A stretch of DNA of 41,802 bases from Geobacter sp. (GCA_003499925.1 DNRQ01000139.1:1-41802), one strand, 5' to 3'; numbered from the stretch's first letter, positions 16,268 through 24,522 are shown. The notes: generated by a model from the sequence alone, not told the origin. Translations and numbers: made by a program.

Positions 16268-16672
16268 ATGGACAGGAAGATGCTGAAGAGCAAGATTCAC
16301 AGGGCGACGGTAACAGGTGCTGACCTGCATTACGAGGGGAGCATCACCATAGACAGGGATCTGATGGAGGCAGCCGACATCATACCCTACGAGGCTGTCT
16401 GCATCTGGGACGTGGACAACGGGAGCCGTTTCGAGACCTACGCCATCGAGGGGGAGCCCGGTTCCGGCGTCATCTGCATCAACGGCGCAGCCGCCAGGAT
16501 GGTGGCCCCCCAGGACCTGGTGATCATTGCGAGCTTCGTCAGCATGGCCAACGCCGAGGCGCTGCTGCACGAGCCGAAACTTGTCTTTGTCGACGACAAG
16601 AACAGGATGCTCGACACCCGCAAGGAAGTAGCCGGGCAGGCGACGCTAAAAAGCGTGCACTGGACCAACTAG
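16268..16672 (+). CDS. panD: Aspartate 1-decarboxylase proenzyme
   Basis: This 134-residue pyruvoyl enzyme makes beta-alanine from aspartate for PanC. The self-cleavage site G24-S25 is plain in HYEGSITID; S25 becomes the pyruvoyl group. Other family marks are IHRATVTGADL and GVICINGAAARM. GGGGAGG sits just upstream. The length is slightly above the common 115-130, with a short extra C-terminal tail. Confidence 0.97.
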   Translation: MDRKMLKSKIHRATVTGADLHYEGSITIDRDLMEAADIIPYEAVCIWDVDNGSRFETYAIEGEPGSGVICINGAAARMVAPQDLVIIASFVSMANAEALLHEPKLVFVDDKNRMLDTRKEVAGQATLKSVHWTN

Positions 16673-16704
16673 CAGGCGCGTCAGCCGGCAGAGGCAACAT
16701 TATC

Positions 16705-16732
16705 AGGGATGGAGGGGGAACCCTTCATCCCT
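16705..16732 (+). terminator. Hairpin after panD
   Basis: AGGGATG (16705-16711) pairs with CATCCCT (16726-16732), with an inner GGG/CCC, followed by ATATTTGT. It is a plausible but weak terminator for panBCD. Confidence 0.45.
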
Positions 16733-16845
16733 ATATTTGTAGCTGATGGCCTGAATCTCCGGAATGCTGAATCAGGCGCACGGCTATAGGCAGAGCCATT
16801 TGAACCGGCGAGCGGTGATCTTCAGTATCAATGGTTGGCGCAGAA

Positions 16846-16942
16846 AGTCCCCCTTTGCAGAGGGGGATTTTAACTCTATCGCAACATGCGCGCGATGGCA
16901 CCTGGACTAAATCCCCCCGCCCCCCTTTGCAAAGGGGGGAGA
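16846..16942. repeat. REP-A doublet, second copy
   Basis: Hairpins at 16848-16867 and 16921-16938 flank a 40-base core (CTATCGCAACA, GCGATGG) related to the core of 8023-8134. The surrounding 16733-17096 stretch contains no gene that I can support. Confidence 0.75.
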
Positions 16943-17096
16943 TTGTTGGCCGACCCACTGCACTGAAGATATGTGCTGGTCAGGTTTGTTAATGTCATTT
17001 CCTTGCCATGGTGAGCTGTGAGTAGTTATACTAACGCAAGAGAAGGAATCATGTGCCCTGTGCCCGCAAACCGTAAACCATCCCTTGGGTGAAGCC

Positions 17097-18389
17097 ATGC
17101 AGATCTACGCCGCATCATATGTGCTTCCGATCTCGTCTGCGCCGATAGCCGGTGGAGCCATCGCAGTCGAGAACGGTCAGATCACCGCCGTCGGCACCGT
17201 CGCAGAGCTGCGCGCCGCGAGCGGCGCGGCCGTCACCGATCTCCCCGGCTGCGTCATCATCCCCGGCCTGGTGAACGCCCACACCCACCTGGAGCTGACC
17301 CATTTCCCGGCCTGGAAGGTACGCAAGGAACTGGACTATCTTCCCAGGAACTACGTGCAATGGATCCAGCAGGTAGTGAAGATAAAGCGCGCACTCCACC
17401 CGGGAGAGCTGGAACTTTCACTCCGGGAAGGAGTGCGGATGAGTATCGAGTCCGGGACCACCGCGGTAGGCGACATACTCTCCGATTTTCACCTGGTCCC
17501 GCTCTACGGCGATTCCCCGCTCACGGGGAGGCTGTTTCTGGAAGCGATCGGGCACGACCCGATGCATTGCGACCTGCTGCTGCAAAAGATCGAGAAGACT
17601 GTTGGGGAGATGCAAGGCGGGCTTCTTCCCGGGACTTCCCCCCACACGCCCCACACCGTGTCGGCCCCGCTCTTCAAGGGACTGCATGAACTCTCCCGCA
17701 GGCTCGGGATTCCGAAGGCCGTGCACCTCTCCGAAACCGCAGAAGAAGCCGCCTTCATGCACGACACCACAGGAGCCATTGCAGAGCTGCTCTACCCGAT
17801 GGCGCACTGGGAGCAATATCTTCCTCACCCGATGCGGACCACCTCCACCAGTTATCTGGACCAGCTCGGCGTGTTGGACGGCTCCACCCTGGCGATCCAT
17901 GCCGTGCACGTCACTCCCGCCGACGTGGCGATACTGAAAGAGCGTGGCGTCAGCGTCGTCCTCTGTCCGCGCAGCAACCAGCGTCTTTTCGTTGGCTGTG
18001 CCCCCCATCATCTCTTGAAAGCAGCAGGGATTCCGCTTGCCCTTGGCACCGATTCCCTTGCCAGCAACGATTCCCTCTCCCTTTGGGACGAGATCCGCTA
18101 CCTGCAGGAGACCGCATCCGACGCCTTCAGCGCCGAAGAACTTCTCGTCATGGCGACCCTCGGCGGTGCCCGGGCGCTCGGCATCGAGAAGCGCACCGGT
18201 TCCCTTGAGGCCGGCAAGAGAGGCGACTTCCTGGTCTTCTCCGGCTGTGCGCCGAGTGACGGCGGCTCTCCGTACCCGTCCCTGCTGGAAAAGGGTCGAC
18301 TGGAGCAGGTTTTCATAGCCGGCGAGAGCTTTCCGAAGCCCCAGAGCCCGACCGCAGAGTCCAGACCCGACCGCAGAGTCCAGGCCTGA
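17097..18389 (+). CDS. Amidohydrolase (ATZ/TRZ-like; possible aminodeoxyfutalosine deaminase)
   Basis: This 430-residue metal-dependent hydrolase has the first metal motif NAHTHLELTHF, VHLSETAEE, HAVHVTPADV, CPRSNQRLF and the catalytic ALGTDSLASND, all expected for the ATZ/TRZ deaminase subgroup. Geobacter-type bacteria make menaquinone by the futalosine route, where a related amidohydrolase deaminates aminodeoxyfutalosine. Guanine or adenosine-type substrates are alternatives. The start could be TTG 17085 or ATG 17097; neither has a strong Shine-Dalgarno. The last dozen codons (PTAESRPDRRVQA) and the stop are made of a 19-bp tandem repeat, so the native C-terminus may have been altered. Confidence 0.85.
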   Translation: MQIYAASYVLPISSAPIAGGAIAVENGQITAVGTVAELRAASGAAVTDLPGCVIIPGLVNAHTHLELTHFPAWKVRKELDYLPRNYVQWIQQVVKIKRALHPGELELSLREGVRMSIESGTTAVGDILSDFHLVPLYGDSPLTGRLFLEAIGHDPMHCDLLLQKIEKTVGEMQGGLLPGTSPHTPHTVSAPLFKGLHELSRRLGIPKAVHLSETAEEAAFMHDTTGAIAELLYPMAHWEQYLPHPMRTTSTSYLDQLGVLDGSTLAIHAVHVTPADVAILKERGVSVVLCPRSNQRLFVGCAPHHLLKAAGIPLALGTDSLASNDSLSLWDEIRYLQETASDAFSAEELLVMATLGGARALGIEKRTGSLEAGKRGDFLVFSGCAPSDGGSPYPSLLEKGRLEQVFIAGESFPKPQSPTAESRPDRRVQA

Positions 18390-18463
18390 CCGCAGAGTCC
18401 AGACCTGACCGCAGAGTCCAGACCTGACCGCAGAGTCCAGACCTGACCGCAGAGTCCGGACCA
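18350..18463. repeat. 19-bp minisatellite, six copies, spanning the amidohydrolase stop
   Basis: Units start at 18350, 18369, 18388, 18407, 18426 and 18445 with consensus GACCGCAGAGTCCAGACCT. The stop codon TGA (18387-18389) arises at the second-third unit junction from a CCCGA to CCTGA change. Copy-number changes would shift frame because 19 is not a multiple of three. Confidence 0.95.
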
Positions 18464-18471
18464 AGTCAAAA

Positions 18472-18518
18472 CTCCCTCCCCTTCAAGGGGAGGGTTGGGG
18501 TGGGGATGGGGATGGGGG
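18472..18518. repeat. REP-B element
   Basis: CTCCCTCCCCTTCAAGG continues as a palindrome into GGGAGGGTTGGGGTGGGGATGGGG. The same consensus occurs twice inside the MITE at 30496-30660 and singly at 36712-36752 and 41770-41802. Confidence 0.75.
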
Positions 18519-18562
18519 CAGGCTATGGCGGATAACCCGCCGTCGCTGAAGCTATGGCGGGT

Positions 18563-18604
18563 AAACCCGCGGGGGAGACTTGAGGTCTTGGCGGGTTTCT
18601 TTTC
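18563..18604 (+). terminator. Terminator-like hairpin upstream of smpB
   Basis: AAACCCGC (18563-18570) pairs with GCGGGTTT (18591-18598), with an inner AGAC/GTCT stem, followed by CTTTT. Two similar small hairpins (GGCGGATAACCCGCC type) lie just before it at about 18530-18560. Confidence 0.5.
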
Positions 18605-18645
18605 CCCCTGTCCTTTTGCGGGGTAATCTGTTAATATGTTTATCT

Positions 18646-19110
18646 ATGGGCGAGAAGCTGATCTGCAATAACAAGAAAGCGTTCCATGACTATTTTATAG
18701 AGGAGCGTATTGAGGCAGGCATGGTGCTGCAGGGGACCGAAGTAAAGTCCCTGCGTTGCGGCAAGGCCAACCTGAACGACTCCTTTGCCATGGTCAAGAA
18801 CGGCGAAGCCTTTCTGCACAACTTCCACATACTGCCGTATGATTTTGGTAACAGGGAGAATCACGATGCAGACAGGATGCGCAAGCTCCTTTTGCACAAA
18901 GCCGAGATTGTGAAGCTCTTTTCCAAGATCAGGGAGCAAGGGTACACCCTGATACCGCTCCGTATCTACTTCAAGGACGGCAAAGTGAAAGCCGAGTTGG
19001 GGCTGGCAAAAGGGAAGAACAATTACGACAAGCGTGAAACCCTGAAGCAGAAAGACATGCAGCGTGACCTGGTCGCCGGACTAAAAGAGAGAAGCCGCAG
19101 CAGAGAATAG
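18646..19110 (+). CDS. smpB: SsrA-binding protein SmpB
   Basis: This 154-residue RNA-binding protein loads tmRNA onto stalled ribosomes. It has the OB-fold core (NKKAFHDYFIEERIEAGMVLQGTEVKSLR, LNDSFAMV, LHKAEIVKL) and the basic C-terminal tail beginning KGKNNYDKRETLK that enters the decoding centre. The conserved MGEKLICNNKKAFHDY fixes the start at 18646, although no Shine-Dalgarno is visible. Its RNA partner ssrA begins 18 bases after the stop. Confidence 0.97.
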   Translation: MGEKLICNNKKAFHDYFIEERIEAGMVLQGTEVKSLRCGKANLNDSFAMVKNGEAFLHNFHILPYDFGNRENHDADRMRKLLLHKAEIVKLFSKIREQGYTLIPLRIYFKDGKVKAELGLAKGKNNYDKRETLKQKDMQRDLVAGLKERSRSRE

Positions 19111-19128
19111 AAACAGAACAGATTTTAA

Positions 19129-19542
19129 GGGGGTGTACAGGTTTCGACAGAGGATTAAAGGATTTAACAGCGAGCAGGGGTGGGCTGGCCCCTATATCAA
19201 GCCCAACGCAAATAAATGCAAACGACAAAATTGCAGGTTTCTTCGCCGCTGACAACTACACCTTCGCAGGTGCAGTAGCAGCGTAAAGTCATATCCCTCC
19301 CAACGGGGGGTTATGCGGGGTAGAGGGTAGAAAGCGATCTTGTAACCCTTCGCCCGTCAACAGAAGCAGACTAGAAAGGCCTCGTTTTACTGGTTAGAGA
19401 GTAATAAATTAACTAGAGTAGGAGAAGTGGAAAGGGTCTACCTGTCGCCACCATCCGAAGGAACAGGACAAGAAGACTACGCTCGTAGACGTTATTTTTG
19501 TAGATTCTTTGGACGCGGGTTCGATTCCCGCCACCTCCACCA
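19129..19542 (+). ncRNA. ssrA: Transfer-messenger RNA
   Basis: The 5' end GGGGGTGTACAGGTTTCGACAG and the 3' end GGTTCGATTCCCGCC...CACCTCCACCA form the tRNA-like domain; GGGGGTG pairs with CACCTCC and CCA is encoded. Total length is about 414 bases. The tag frame ends in TAA at 19284-19286, and the last twelve codons read ADNYTFAGAVAA, a normal hydrophobic degradation tag. The resume codon may be GCT 19248 or the GCA ten codons earlier. SmpB is encoded immediately upstream. The 3' end is a common attachment site for mobile islands, and an integrase remnant lies 193 bases downstream. Confidence 0.97.
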
Positions 19543-19576
19543 ATTGAAGGTCCAGCAAGGACCGGAGAAGTACGGA

Positions 19577-19606
19577 AGCCCCGATAAACTCGGGGCTTTT
19601 TCTTTT
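19577..19606 (+). terminator. Intrinsic terminator of ssrA
   Basis: AGCCCCGA (19577-19584) pairs with TCGGGGCT (19590-19597), followed by TTTTCTTTTTC. Confidence 0.88.
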
Positions 19607-19651
19607 TCTATTGTCCAGGGGTGTTTGCTGATGTGCATGCTGAAATCCACG

Positions 19652-19692
19652 TTTTTTCGGGGTAGCTTTTGTGCCGCTCTACCCCGAAAAAA
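19652..19692. terminator. Second, bidirectional terminator-like palindrome
   Basis: TTTTTTCGGGGTAG (19652-19665) and its exact complement (19679-19692) form a 14-bp stem with T-tract and A-tract on opposite sides. It separates ssrA from the integrase remnant. Confidence 0.65.
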
Positions 19693-19735
19693 AACTTCAT
19701 ACCCCTAAGGCGAGGTAAGTGCGCCCAAAAGGATT

Positions 19736-19954
19736 GTGCAGCTTTCGGACCAGCAGATACGAAAAGCAAAGCCGCAGGTAAAGGAAACCAAGCTGTTCGA
19801 TGGCAATGGGCTGTATGGCGGAGCCTGCAATCGGACAGCACATCTTGCCGAACGTCGGGAACGTCGGAAGATGATGCAGACGTGGGCGGATTATCTCGAT
19901 GGCCTAGTGGTAGGGGCAAAGGTGATTCCACTGAAGCGGTCAGGTGGAGAATAG
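19736..19954 (+). pseudogene. P4-type tyrosine integrase, internal deletion remnant
   Basis: The 72-codon frame starts like a P4-family integrase (VQLSDQQIRKAKPQ, LFDGNGLYG). After about 27 residues it jumps to the typical extreme C-terminus (AERRERRKMMQTWADYLDGL, GAKVIPL). Roughly 300 residues, including the catalytic Arg/His/Tyr set, are missing, so it cannot be active. Codons stay in frame across the deletion. P4-type integrases next to the 3' end of ssrA are the classic signature of a genomic island that used tmRNA as attachment site. This is the scar of such an event. Confidence 0.85.
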
Positions 19955-20263
19955 GGTACCCGTCATTTTTGTCGGTAAAGATATTGCCAGTAAACTGGTC
20001 AGGGTACATGCCGGATTCTTTTGTTTTCCGTGCTGATCTTGTAAGAAAGAGCGGTGAAGGTACAGCTGCCATTTGACCCGGCATCGGCGTTCAAGGCTAC
20101 CCCATCTCGCGAAAATATGGTAAGAGCAAGAGGGAACTAAGGATTGAGGTGGGTCACGGTTCGGCGCCGATGGTGGGTCAATCTCCAAAGCCGGTCCACA
20201 CTCACTATTTCTAAGGAGACGAAAAAATATGGTCTTCGGCAGAATCTGTGATGCGCTCTGGCT
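19955..20263. other. Gene-free stretch with possible IS-end relic
   Basis: There is no supportable gene between the integrase scar and htpX. Around 20147-20200 two GGTGGGTCA motifs 28 bases apart, followed by AAAGCCGG, look like the repeated terminal motifs of an IS21-type insertion sequence. There is no transposase left to confirm this. Confidence 0.3.
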
Positions 20264-20292
20264 CAGGCAGATCCCCAAGCGTTTGATATAAT
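20264..20292 (+). promoter_or_regulatory. Probable htpX promoter
   Basis: There is a perfect -10 TATAAT (20287-20292) with a weak -35 CAGGCA 17 bases upstream. The leader to the htpX start is about 100 bases. Confidence 0.45.
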
Positions 20293-20403
20293 CATAATAC
20301 CTGCCGGCGCACCGGTCAGGCGGTAATACGGTTGCCATGTGTTGCCATATTAAAACCGAAACAGAGCGGAACTGTTGCAACATCTTAACAAAGGAGAATG
20401 CGC

Positions 20404-21291
20404 ATGTTCAAGAGAGTAGTGCTTTTTCTTGTCACAAACCTGGCAATAGTTTTCGTGCTCGGCATTGTGCTGAACCTGTTGGGGGTCGGCCGCATCCTGG
20501 ATGAACAGGGGCTGGGCCTCGACCTCACCAATCTGATCGTCTACGCCGCTGTCTTCGGCTTCGGCGGCTCATTGATATCGCTTGCTATATCCAAGTGGAC
20601 CGCGAAACGGCTCACTGGCGCCCACGTCATAACAGAGCCATCGAGCGAGGTAGAGTCCTGGCTCGTGCAGACCGTAAGAAGGCAGGCGACAAGGGCAGGC
20701 ATCGGCATGCCCGAGGTGGCGATCTACGAGGCGTCGGATGTCAATGCCTTCGCCACCGGCATGCGCCGTAACAGCGCCCTGGTGGCAGTGAGCACCGGCC
20801 TGCTACGCTCCCTGAACCGCGATGAGGCCGAGGCAGTGCTGGGCCACGAGGTAAGCCACATCGCAAACGGGGATATGGTCACTCTGGCGCTGATCCAGGG
20901 GGTGGTTAACACCTTCGTCATCGTTGCCTCGAGGGTGGTCGGGCATCTCGTGGACCGGGTGGTGTTTAAAACCGAACGAGGTCACGGCCCGGCCTTCTAT
21001 ATCACCTCAATTGCGGCCCAACTTGTCTTCGGCATACTGGCCAGCATCATCGTCTACTGGTTCAGCCGGCGGCGAGAGTTCCGCGCCGACGCCGGCGGGG
21101 CCTCCCTGGCAGGACGCGAGAAAATGGTGTCGGCCCTGGAAAAACTGCAAAGAAGTGTCGCGCAGCCACATCTGCCGGATCAGTTGGCGGCCTTCGGCAT
21201 TTCCGGTCCTGTCGGTAGCGGCCTCAAGCGCCTCTTCATGACCCACCCGCCGCTGGAAGAGCGCATCGCCGCCCTCAAGCGCGGCATGTGA
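20404..21291 (+). CDS. htpX: Membrane zinc metalloprotease HtpX
   Basis: This 295-residue M48 peptidase degrades misfolded membrane proteins. Two N-terminal membrane helices (about 4-27 and 42-64) precede the zinc site HEVSH (H148, E149, H152). Two further hydrophobic segments follow at about 158-180 and 195-215, then the third-ligand region REFRADAGG. AAGGAG (20391-20396) is seven bases from the second ATG (20404) but only one base from the first (20398), so I chose MFKRVV. HtpX is usually a stress-induced partner of FtsH; no such regulator is adjacent. Confidence 0.95.
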   Translation: MFKRVVLFLVTNLAIVFVLGIVLNLLGVGRILDEQGLGLDLTNLIVYAAVFGFGGSLISLAISKWTAKRLTGAHVITEPSSEVESWLVQTVRRQATRAGIGMPEVAIYEASDVNAFATGMRRNSALVAVSTGLLRSLNRDEAEAVLGHEVSHIANGDMVTLALIQGVVNTFVIVASRVVGHLVDRVVFKTERGHGPAFYITSIAAQLVFGILASIIVYWFSRRREFRADAGGASLAGREKMVSALEKLQRSVAQPHLPDQLAAFGISGPVGSGLKRLFMTHPPLEERIAALKRGM

Positions 21292-21433
21292 TCTGAACCC
21301 GAACAACAGACGCGAGATAAGGCCTCGCCCCGGAGGAGGGAAGCATTGTCGAGGTCCTTGCCGAGCAAGGAAATAGTCCCTCTCCAGATGCCGAATGCCA
21401 TCCTTCACATGCACCACGGAGGTTTCCGCGCAT

Positions 21434-22501
21434 ATGGACCTATCCTTGTTGAAAACACTTTTGGCATACAGTGTCACCATGCTGTTCATGTACCTGCTCT
21501 TCGCCATCCTCGCCCCATTTTTCGCGTTACTGGTGTGGGCTGGCGCACTAGGCATCATCACCTACCCGCTTTATGAAAGGATACTCGATCGCTGCCGTGG
21601 GCATGAGATTGCAGCCGCAGCACTGATGACGACAGCTGTTGTCCTGGCACTGATTGTTCCCCTGCTAGGTTTGATATTCTCACTGTCGCGGGAAGCCGCG
21701 CAGGCGTACCAATACCTTGAACATGCGTCCAGCGGGGCATCCGTCATGGCCTTGGGGGACATGATGAACCATCCGATGGTAGACCGCTGGCTCGAAATGA
21801 TCACGCCGCTGACCGGCCCGCTCGATCTCACTGAAATGGTTCTGCCCGCCATTAAAAAAGGGGTCGCCTCCATTCTCAACTATTCCACCGGCATCTTGAA
21901 AAATTTCCTGGGATTTCTGTTCAAGCTGGTTCTCATGTTGATCACCCTCTTCTTCATCTATAAAGACGGCAGGCATTTTCTGCGGCGTTTTTGGCTGATT
22001 GTTCCCATCGGCGGGCAACTCAAGGCAACGATAAATACAACCCTGATCAGGGTGCTCGGTGCGGTGATGTACGGGATCATCCTGACCTGTCTGGTCCAGG
22101 GGACGCTCGGCGGCCTCGGGTTCTGGGTTGCCGGACTTCCCTCGCCGTTTCTGTTCGGCGCTCTGATGGCTGTTTGTGCAGCGATCCCATTCGTGGGGAC
22201 CGCCCTGGTCTGGCTCCCCGGTGCGATCTACCTGCTGATGCAGGAGCAAATACTGCACGGGCTGCTCTTGATAGCCTGGGGGATGCTCGTGGTCAGCACC
22301 ATCGACAATATCATTCGACCGTTGTTCATCTGCGGCAGGGCAAAACTTCCCTTCCTGCTTATTGTCTTCGGCGTGTTTGGCGGGATATTGGCGTTCGGGT
22401 TGTCCGGCGTGGTGGCAGGTCCCGCTATTTTGGCTGTCATCATGGTATTCTCTGATGCCTGCCGGGAGGCAACGGTTCTGGCCGACCAGAACCTTCAGTG
22501 A
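21434..22501 (+). CDS. AI-2E family transporter-like membrane protein
   Basis: This 355-residue protein has about seven to eight hydrophobic helices, beginning MFMYLLFAILAPFFALLVWA and ending with the PF01594-like block (LPSPFLFGALMAVCAAIPFVGTALVWLPGAIYLL, IIRPLFICGRAKLPFLLIVFGVFGG). Members of this family are proposed exporters or ion antiporters; the substrate here is unknown. The chosen ATG gives a sensible N-terminus; GGAGG lies 12 bases upstream, and an upstream start at 21395 cannot be excluded. It lies 142 bases after htpX and may be independently transcribed. Confidence 0.85.
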   Translation: MDLSLLKTLLAYSVTMLFMYLLFAILAPFFALLVWAGALGIITYPLYERILDRCRGHEIAAAALMTTAVVLALIVPLLGLIFSLSREAAQAYQYLEHASSGASVMALGDMMNHPMVDRWLEMITPLTGPLDLTEMVLPAIKKGVASILNYSTGILKNFLGFLFKLVLMLITLFFIYKDGRHFLRRFWLIVPIGGQLKATINTTLIRVLGAVMYGIILTCLVQGTLGGLGFWVAGLPSPFLFGALMAVCAAIPFVGTALVWLPGAIYLLMQEQILHGLLLIAWGMLVVSTIDNIIRPLFICGRAKLPFLLIVFGVFGGILAFGLSGVVAGPAILAVIMVFSDACREATVLADQNLQ

Positions 22502-22544
22502 TCGGGTACTGGTGTTTAAGGGTGACGAAGCGGCTTTTTATGAA

Positions 22545-22574
22545 TTGACAATGCTGCCCGAAAGCCTTTATATT
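22545..22574 (+). promoter_or_regulatory. Strong sigma-70-like promoter
   Basis: Consensus TTGACA (22545-22550) and TATATT (22569-22574) have an 18-base spacer. The expected start is near 22581, about 22 bases before the small secreted protein gene. Confidence 0.65.
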
Positions 22575-22602
22575 GTCAGGTCCATTCGGGGAACCACAAG
22601 GC

Positions 22603-22968
22603 ATGAATCACCTAAAATATAGAATTGTTTTTGCGCTTATCATTCCGGTGCTTTTCTTCAATCTGTCCACCCATGGCCTGTTTGGTGTGGCACATGCCTT
22701 GGAAAAGTCAGAAAATTCCAATCCCCTCAAGATCAGTATCGTCAATGTCGTTACCGACGATCCCTACCCGGTATGCCCAGACGATCATCAGCAGAACACC
22801 GAACAGAGCCAGTCCGGTTGCGAGTCCCCTTCTGTCCTATATTTCGGTCGTCAACCTCTGCTTATTTCGTACAATCCCAATATCACCACGCATTTCGTAA
22901 CCGAGCCTTTCAAAGCTATGCCCGAAGTGTATCTGGATAAATTCATCCCCCCGCAAAACCTCGCCTAA
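22603..22968 (+). CDS. Small secreted protein of unknown function
   Basis: This 121-residue protein has a signal peptide (basic MNHLKYR, hydrophobic core to about residue 27, likely cleavage after GVAHA). A polar mature part of about 85 residues carries two cysteines (PVCPDD, SGCESP) that could form a disulfide. I do not recognise the family. A consensus promoter lies directly upstream, so it is probably expressed as its own unit in the periplasm or outside the cell. Confidence 0.6.
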   Translation: MNHLKYRIVFALIIPVLFFNLSTHGLFGVAHALEKSENSNPLKISIVNVVTDDPYPVCPDDHQQNTEQSQSGCESPSVLYFGRQPLLISYNPNITTHFVTEPFKAMPEVYLDKFIPPQNLA

Positions 22969-23258
22969 GCGGCTGATTCAGATGGTTCACGGATGCTCAC
23001 CGGGTAACTTTTACGTGTCCCGCTGTCCGTTATTCATCAGTGCCAGACAATTCATCTCACTCGAACTGTGGCGTCCGATCGACCGTATCTGCTAATTGCG
23101 TCATGCCTTGTTTTATAGGGAGAAGCGCGCGCCTCACTGATGCTCTTCACTGCCTGGATTCCGGTCCGATCAAGAGGAGGTTGGGAGCAGGTGCCCTGTA
23201 AACAAAGGTCTGAGCGTAGAGGTTTTTTAGATGCTCTATCAGGAAGAGAGGGGGAAGC
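22969..23258. other. Gene-free stretch before the glycosyltransferase
   Basis: About 290 bases without a supportable gene, RNA or clear repeat. A promoter for the glycosyltransferase gene is not obvious. Confidence 0.4.
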
Positions 23259-23267
23259 TTGAAGAGA

Positions 23268-24392
23268 ATGGAGTCTAGTATTCGTAACCGCTCGCAAGTT
23301 GATGAAGATCAGCGGGCTCTTTTTACCCCGCCGTTGAAGACCCCGCCTTGCCGCCTCTGCTTGCTGCGCCTATCCGCCGTGGGCGACGTCAGCCACATGC
23401 TGCCGGTGCTGCGCACGCTACAGGCCGAGTGGCCCGAGACAGCGATCACCTGGGTCATCGGCAATCTGGAACACGCCCTGGTGGGCGACATTCCGGGGGT
23501 CGAATTTATCATCTTCGACAAGCAGCGGCGCTGGCGTGCCTACCGTGATCTGCAACGCATCCTGGCGGGCCGCCGCTTCGACGTATTGCTCCACATGCAG
23601 GTTTCCCTGCGGGCGAGTCTAGCCAGCCTGCTGATCCGCGCTGACCTGAAGATCGGTTTCGACGCCACCCGTGCCAAGGACCTGCAGTGGCTCTTCACCA
23701 ATATACGCATCGCCTCGCCGCCTCGCCAGCATGTGGTGGATAGCTTCTTTGCATTTGCCGAGACGCTGGGAATCAGGCAGCGGGTGCTGCGCTGGGATAT
23801 CCCGATCACGCCGACGGCCGCACAGTTTGCCGCGGAGGTCCTGCCTTACCACGAACCCGCGCTGGTGATCAGCCCCTGTTCCAGCAAGAGCTACCGCAAC
23901 TGGAATGTGCAGGGATATGCGCAGGTGGCCGACTACGCCATCGAACGCCATGGCATGCGCGTCGTGCTCACGGGCGGGCCGAGCGCCATCGAACGGCGAT
24001 ACGGCGAGGAGATCACCGCGGCTATGAAGCATCCCGCACTCAATCTCATCGGCCACACCGATCTGAAACAGCTCCTGGCCATACTCGCCCGCGCACGGGC
24101 GGTGGTCGCTCCCGACTCCGGTCCGGCGCACCTTGCCACATCGGTCGGCGTGCCGGTGGTCGGTCTCTATGCCGCCACCAATCCCGATCGGGCGCGGCCC
24201 TATCTCAGCGCCGACTACGTGGTGAACCGTTACCCCGAAGCGGTCCGCGACAAATATGGCAAGATGCCGGCCGACTTGCCCTGGGGGATCCGCGTGCGCG
24301 ACTCGGGCGCCATGGACCGCATTACCGTGAACGACGTCACAACGGTCCTAGATCGGCTTCTCTCCGGGCGCACCGCAGGAATGACTCCATGA
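23268..24392 (+). CDS. Glycosyltransferase family 9 (heptosyltransferase-like)
   Basis: This protein of about 374 residues has the GT-B fold of ADP-heptose:LPS heptosyltransferases. The N-terminal LLRLSAVGDVSHMLPVLRTL is the acceptor domain start with the catalytic-loop Asp. VISPCSSKSYRNWNVQGYAQVA is the donor-domain entry, and APDSGPAHLATSVGVPVVGLYAATNP is the nucleotide-sugar motif. It probably adds heptose or another sugar to the LPS inner core at the inner membrane. TTG 23259 or ATG 23268 may be the start; AGGGGGA favours the former, and the choice changes only three residues. Its stop overlaps the His-rich ORF at 24389. Confidence 0.88.
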   Translation: MESSIRNRSQVDEDQRALFTPPLKTPPCRLCLLRLSAVGDVSHMLPVLRTLQAEWPETAITWVIGNLEHALVGDIPGVEFIIFDKQRRWRAYRDLQRILAGRRFDVLLHMQVSLRASLASLLIRADLKIGFDATRAKDLQWLFTNIRIASPPRQHVVDSFFAFAETLGIRQRVLRWDIPITPTAAQFAAEVLPYHEPALVISPCSSKSYRNWNVQGYAQVADYAIERHGMRVVLTGGPSAIERRYGEEITAAMKHPALNLIGHTDLKQLLAILARARAVVAPDSGPAHLATSVGVPVVGLYAATNPDRARPYLSADYVVNRYPEAVRDKYGKMPADLPWGIRVRDSGAMDRITVNDVTTVLDRLLSGRTAGMTP

Positions 24393-24511
24393 GCCCTAAG
24401 AATAAGGGGGCCGATCCGGACGGCAGGCACGATCACGTCCACACCCACGAACCGATAAGGCACGCCCACCGGCACTGTCCCGACATTCGCCGTTGCCACA
24501 TCCATAAATAG
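24389..24511 (+). CDS. 40-residue His-rich small protein
   Basis: The ATG overlaps the glycosyltransferase stop (ATGA, 24389-24392). The reading frame ends TAG at 24509-24511, and that stop runs into the GGAG that serves the next gene. The product has nine His and two Cys in 40 residues (RHDHVHTHEPIRHAHRHCPD), consistent with metal binding. Comparable short His-rich proteins with HEPxRHxHxHxPD segments occur beside transporters in other bacteria. Position between coupled genes and next to a CorC-type metal transporter suggests a metal chaperone or buffer; that role is inferred. Confidence 0.55.
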   Translation: MSPKNKGADPDGRHDHVHTHEPIRHAHRHCPDIRRCHIHK

Positions 24512-24522
24512 GAGTTTTCCTC

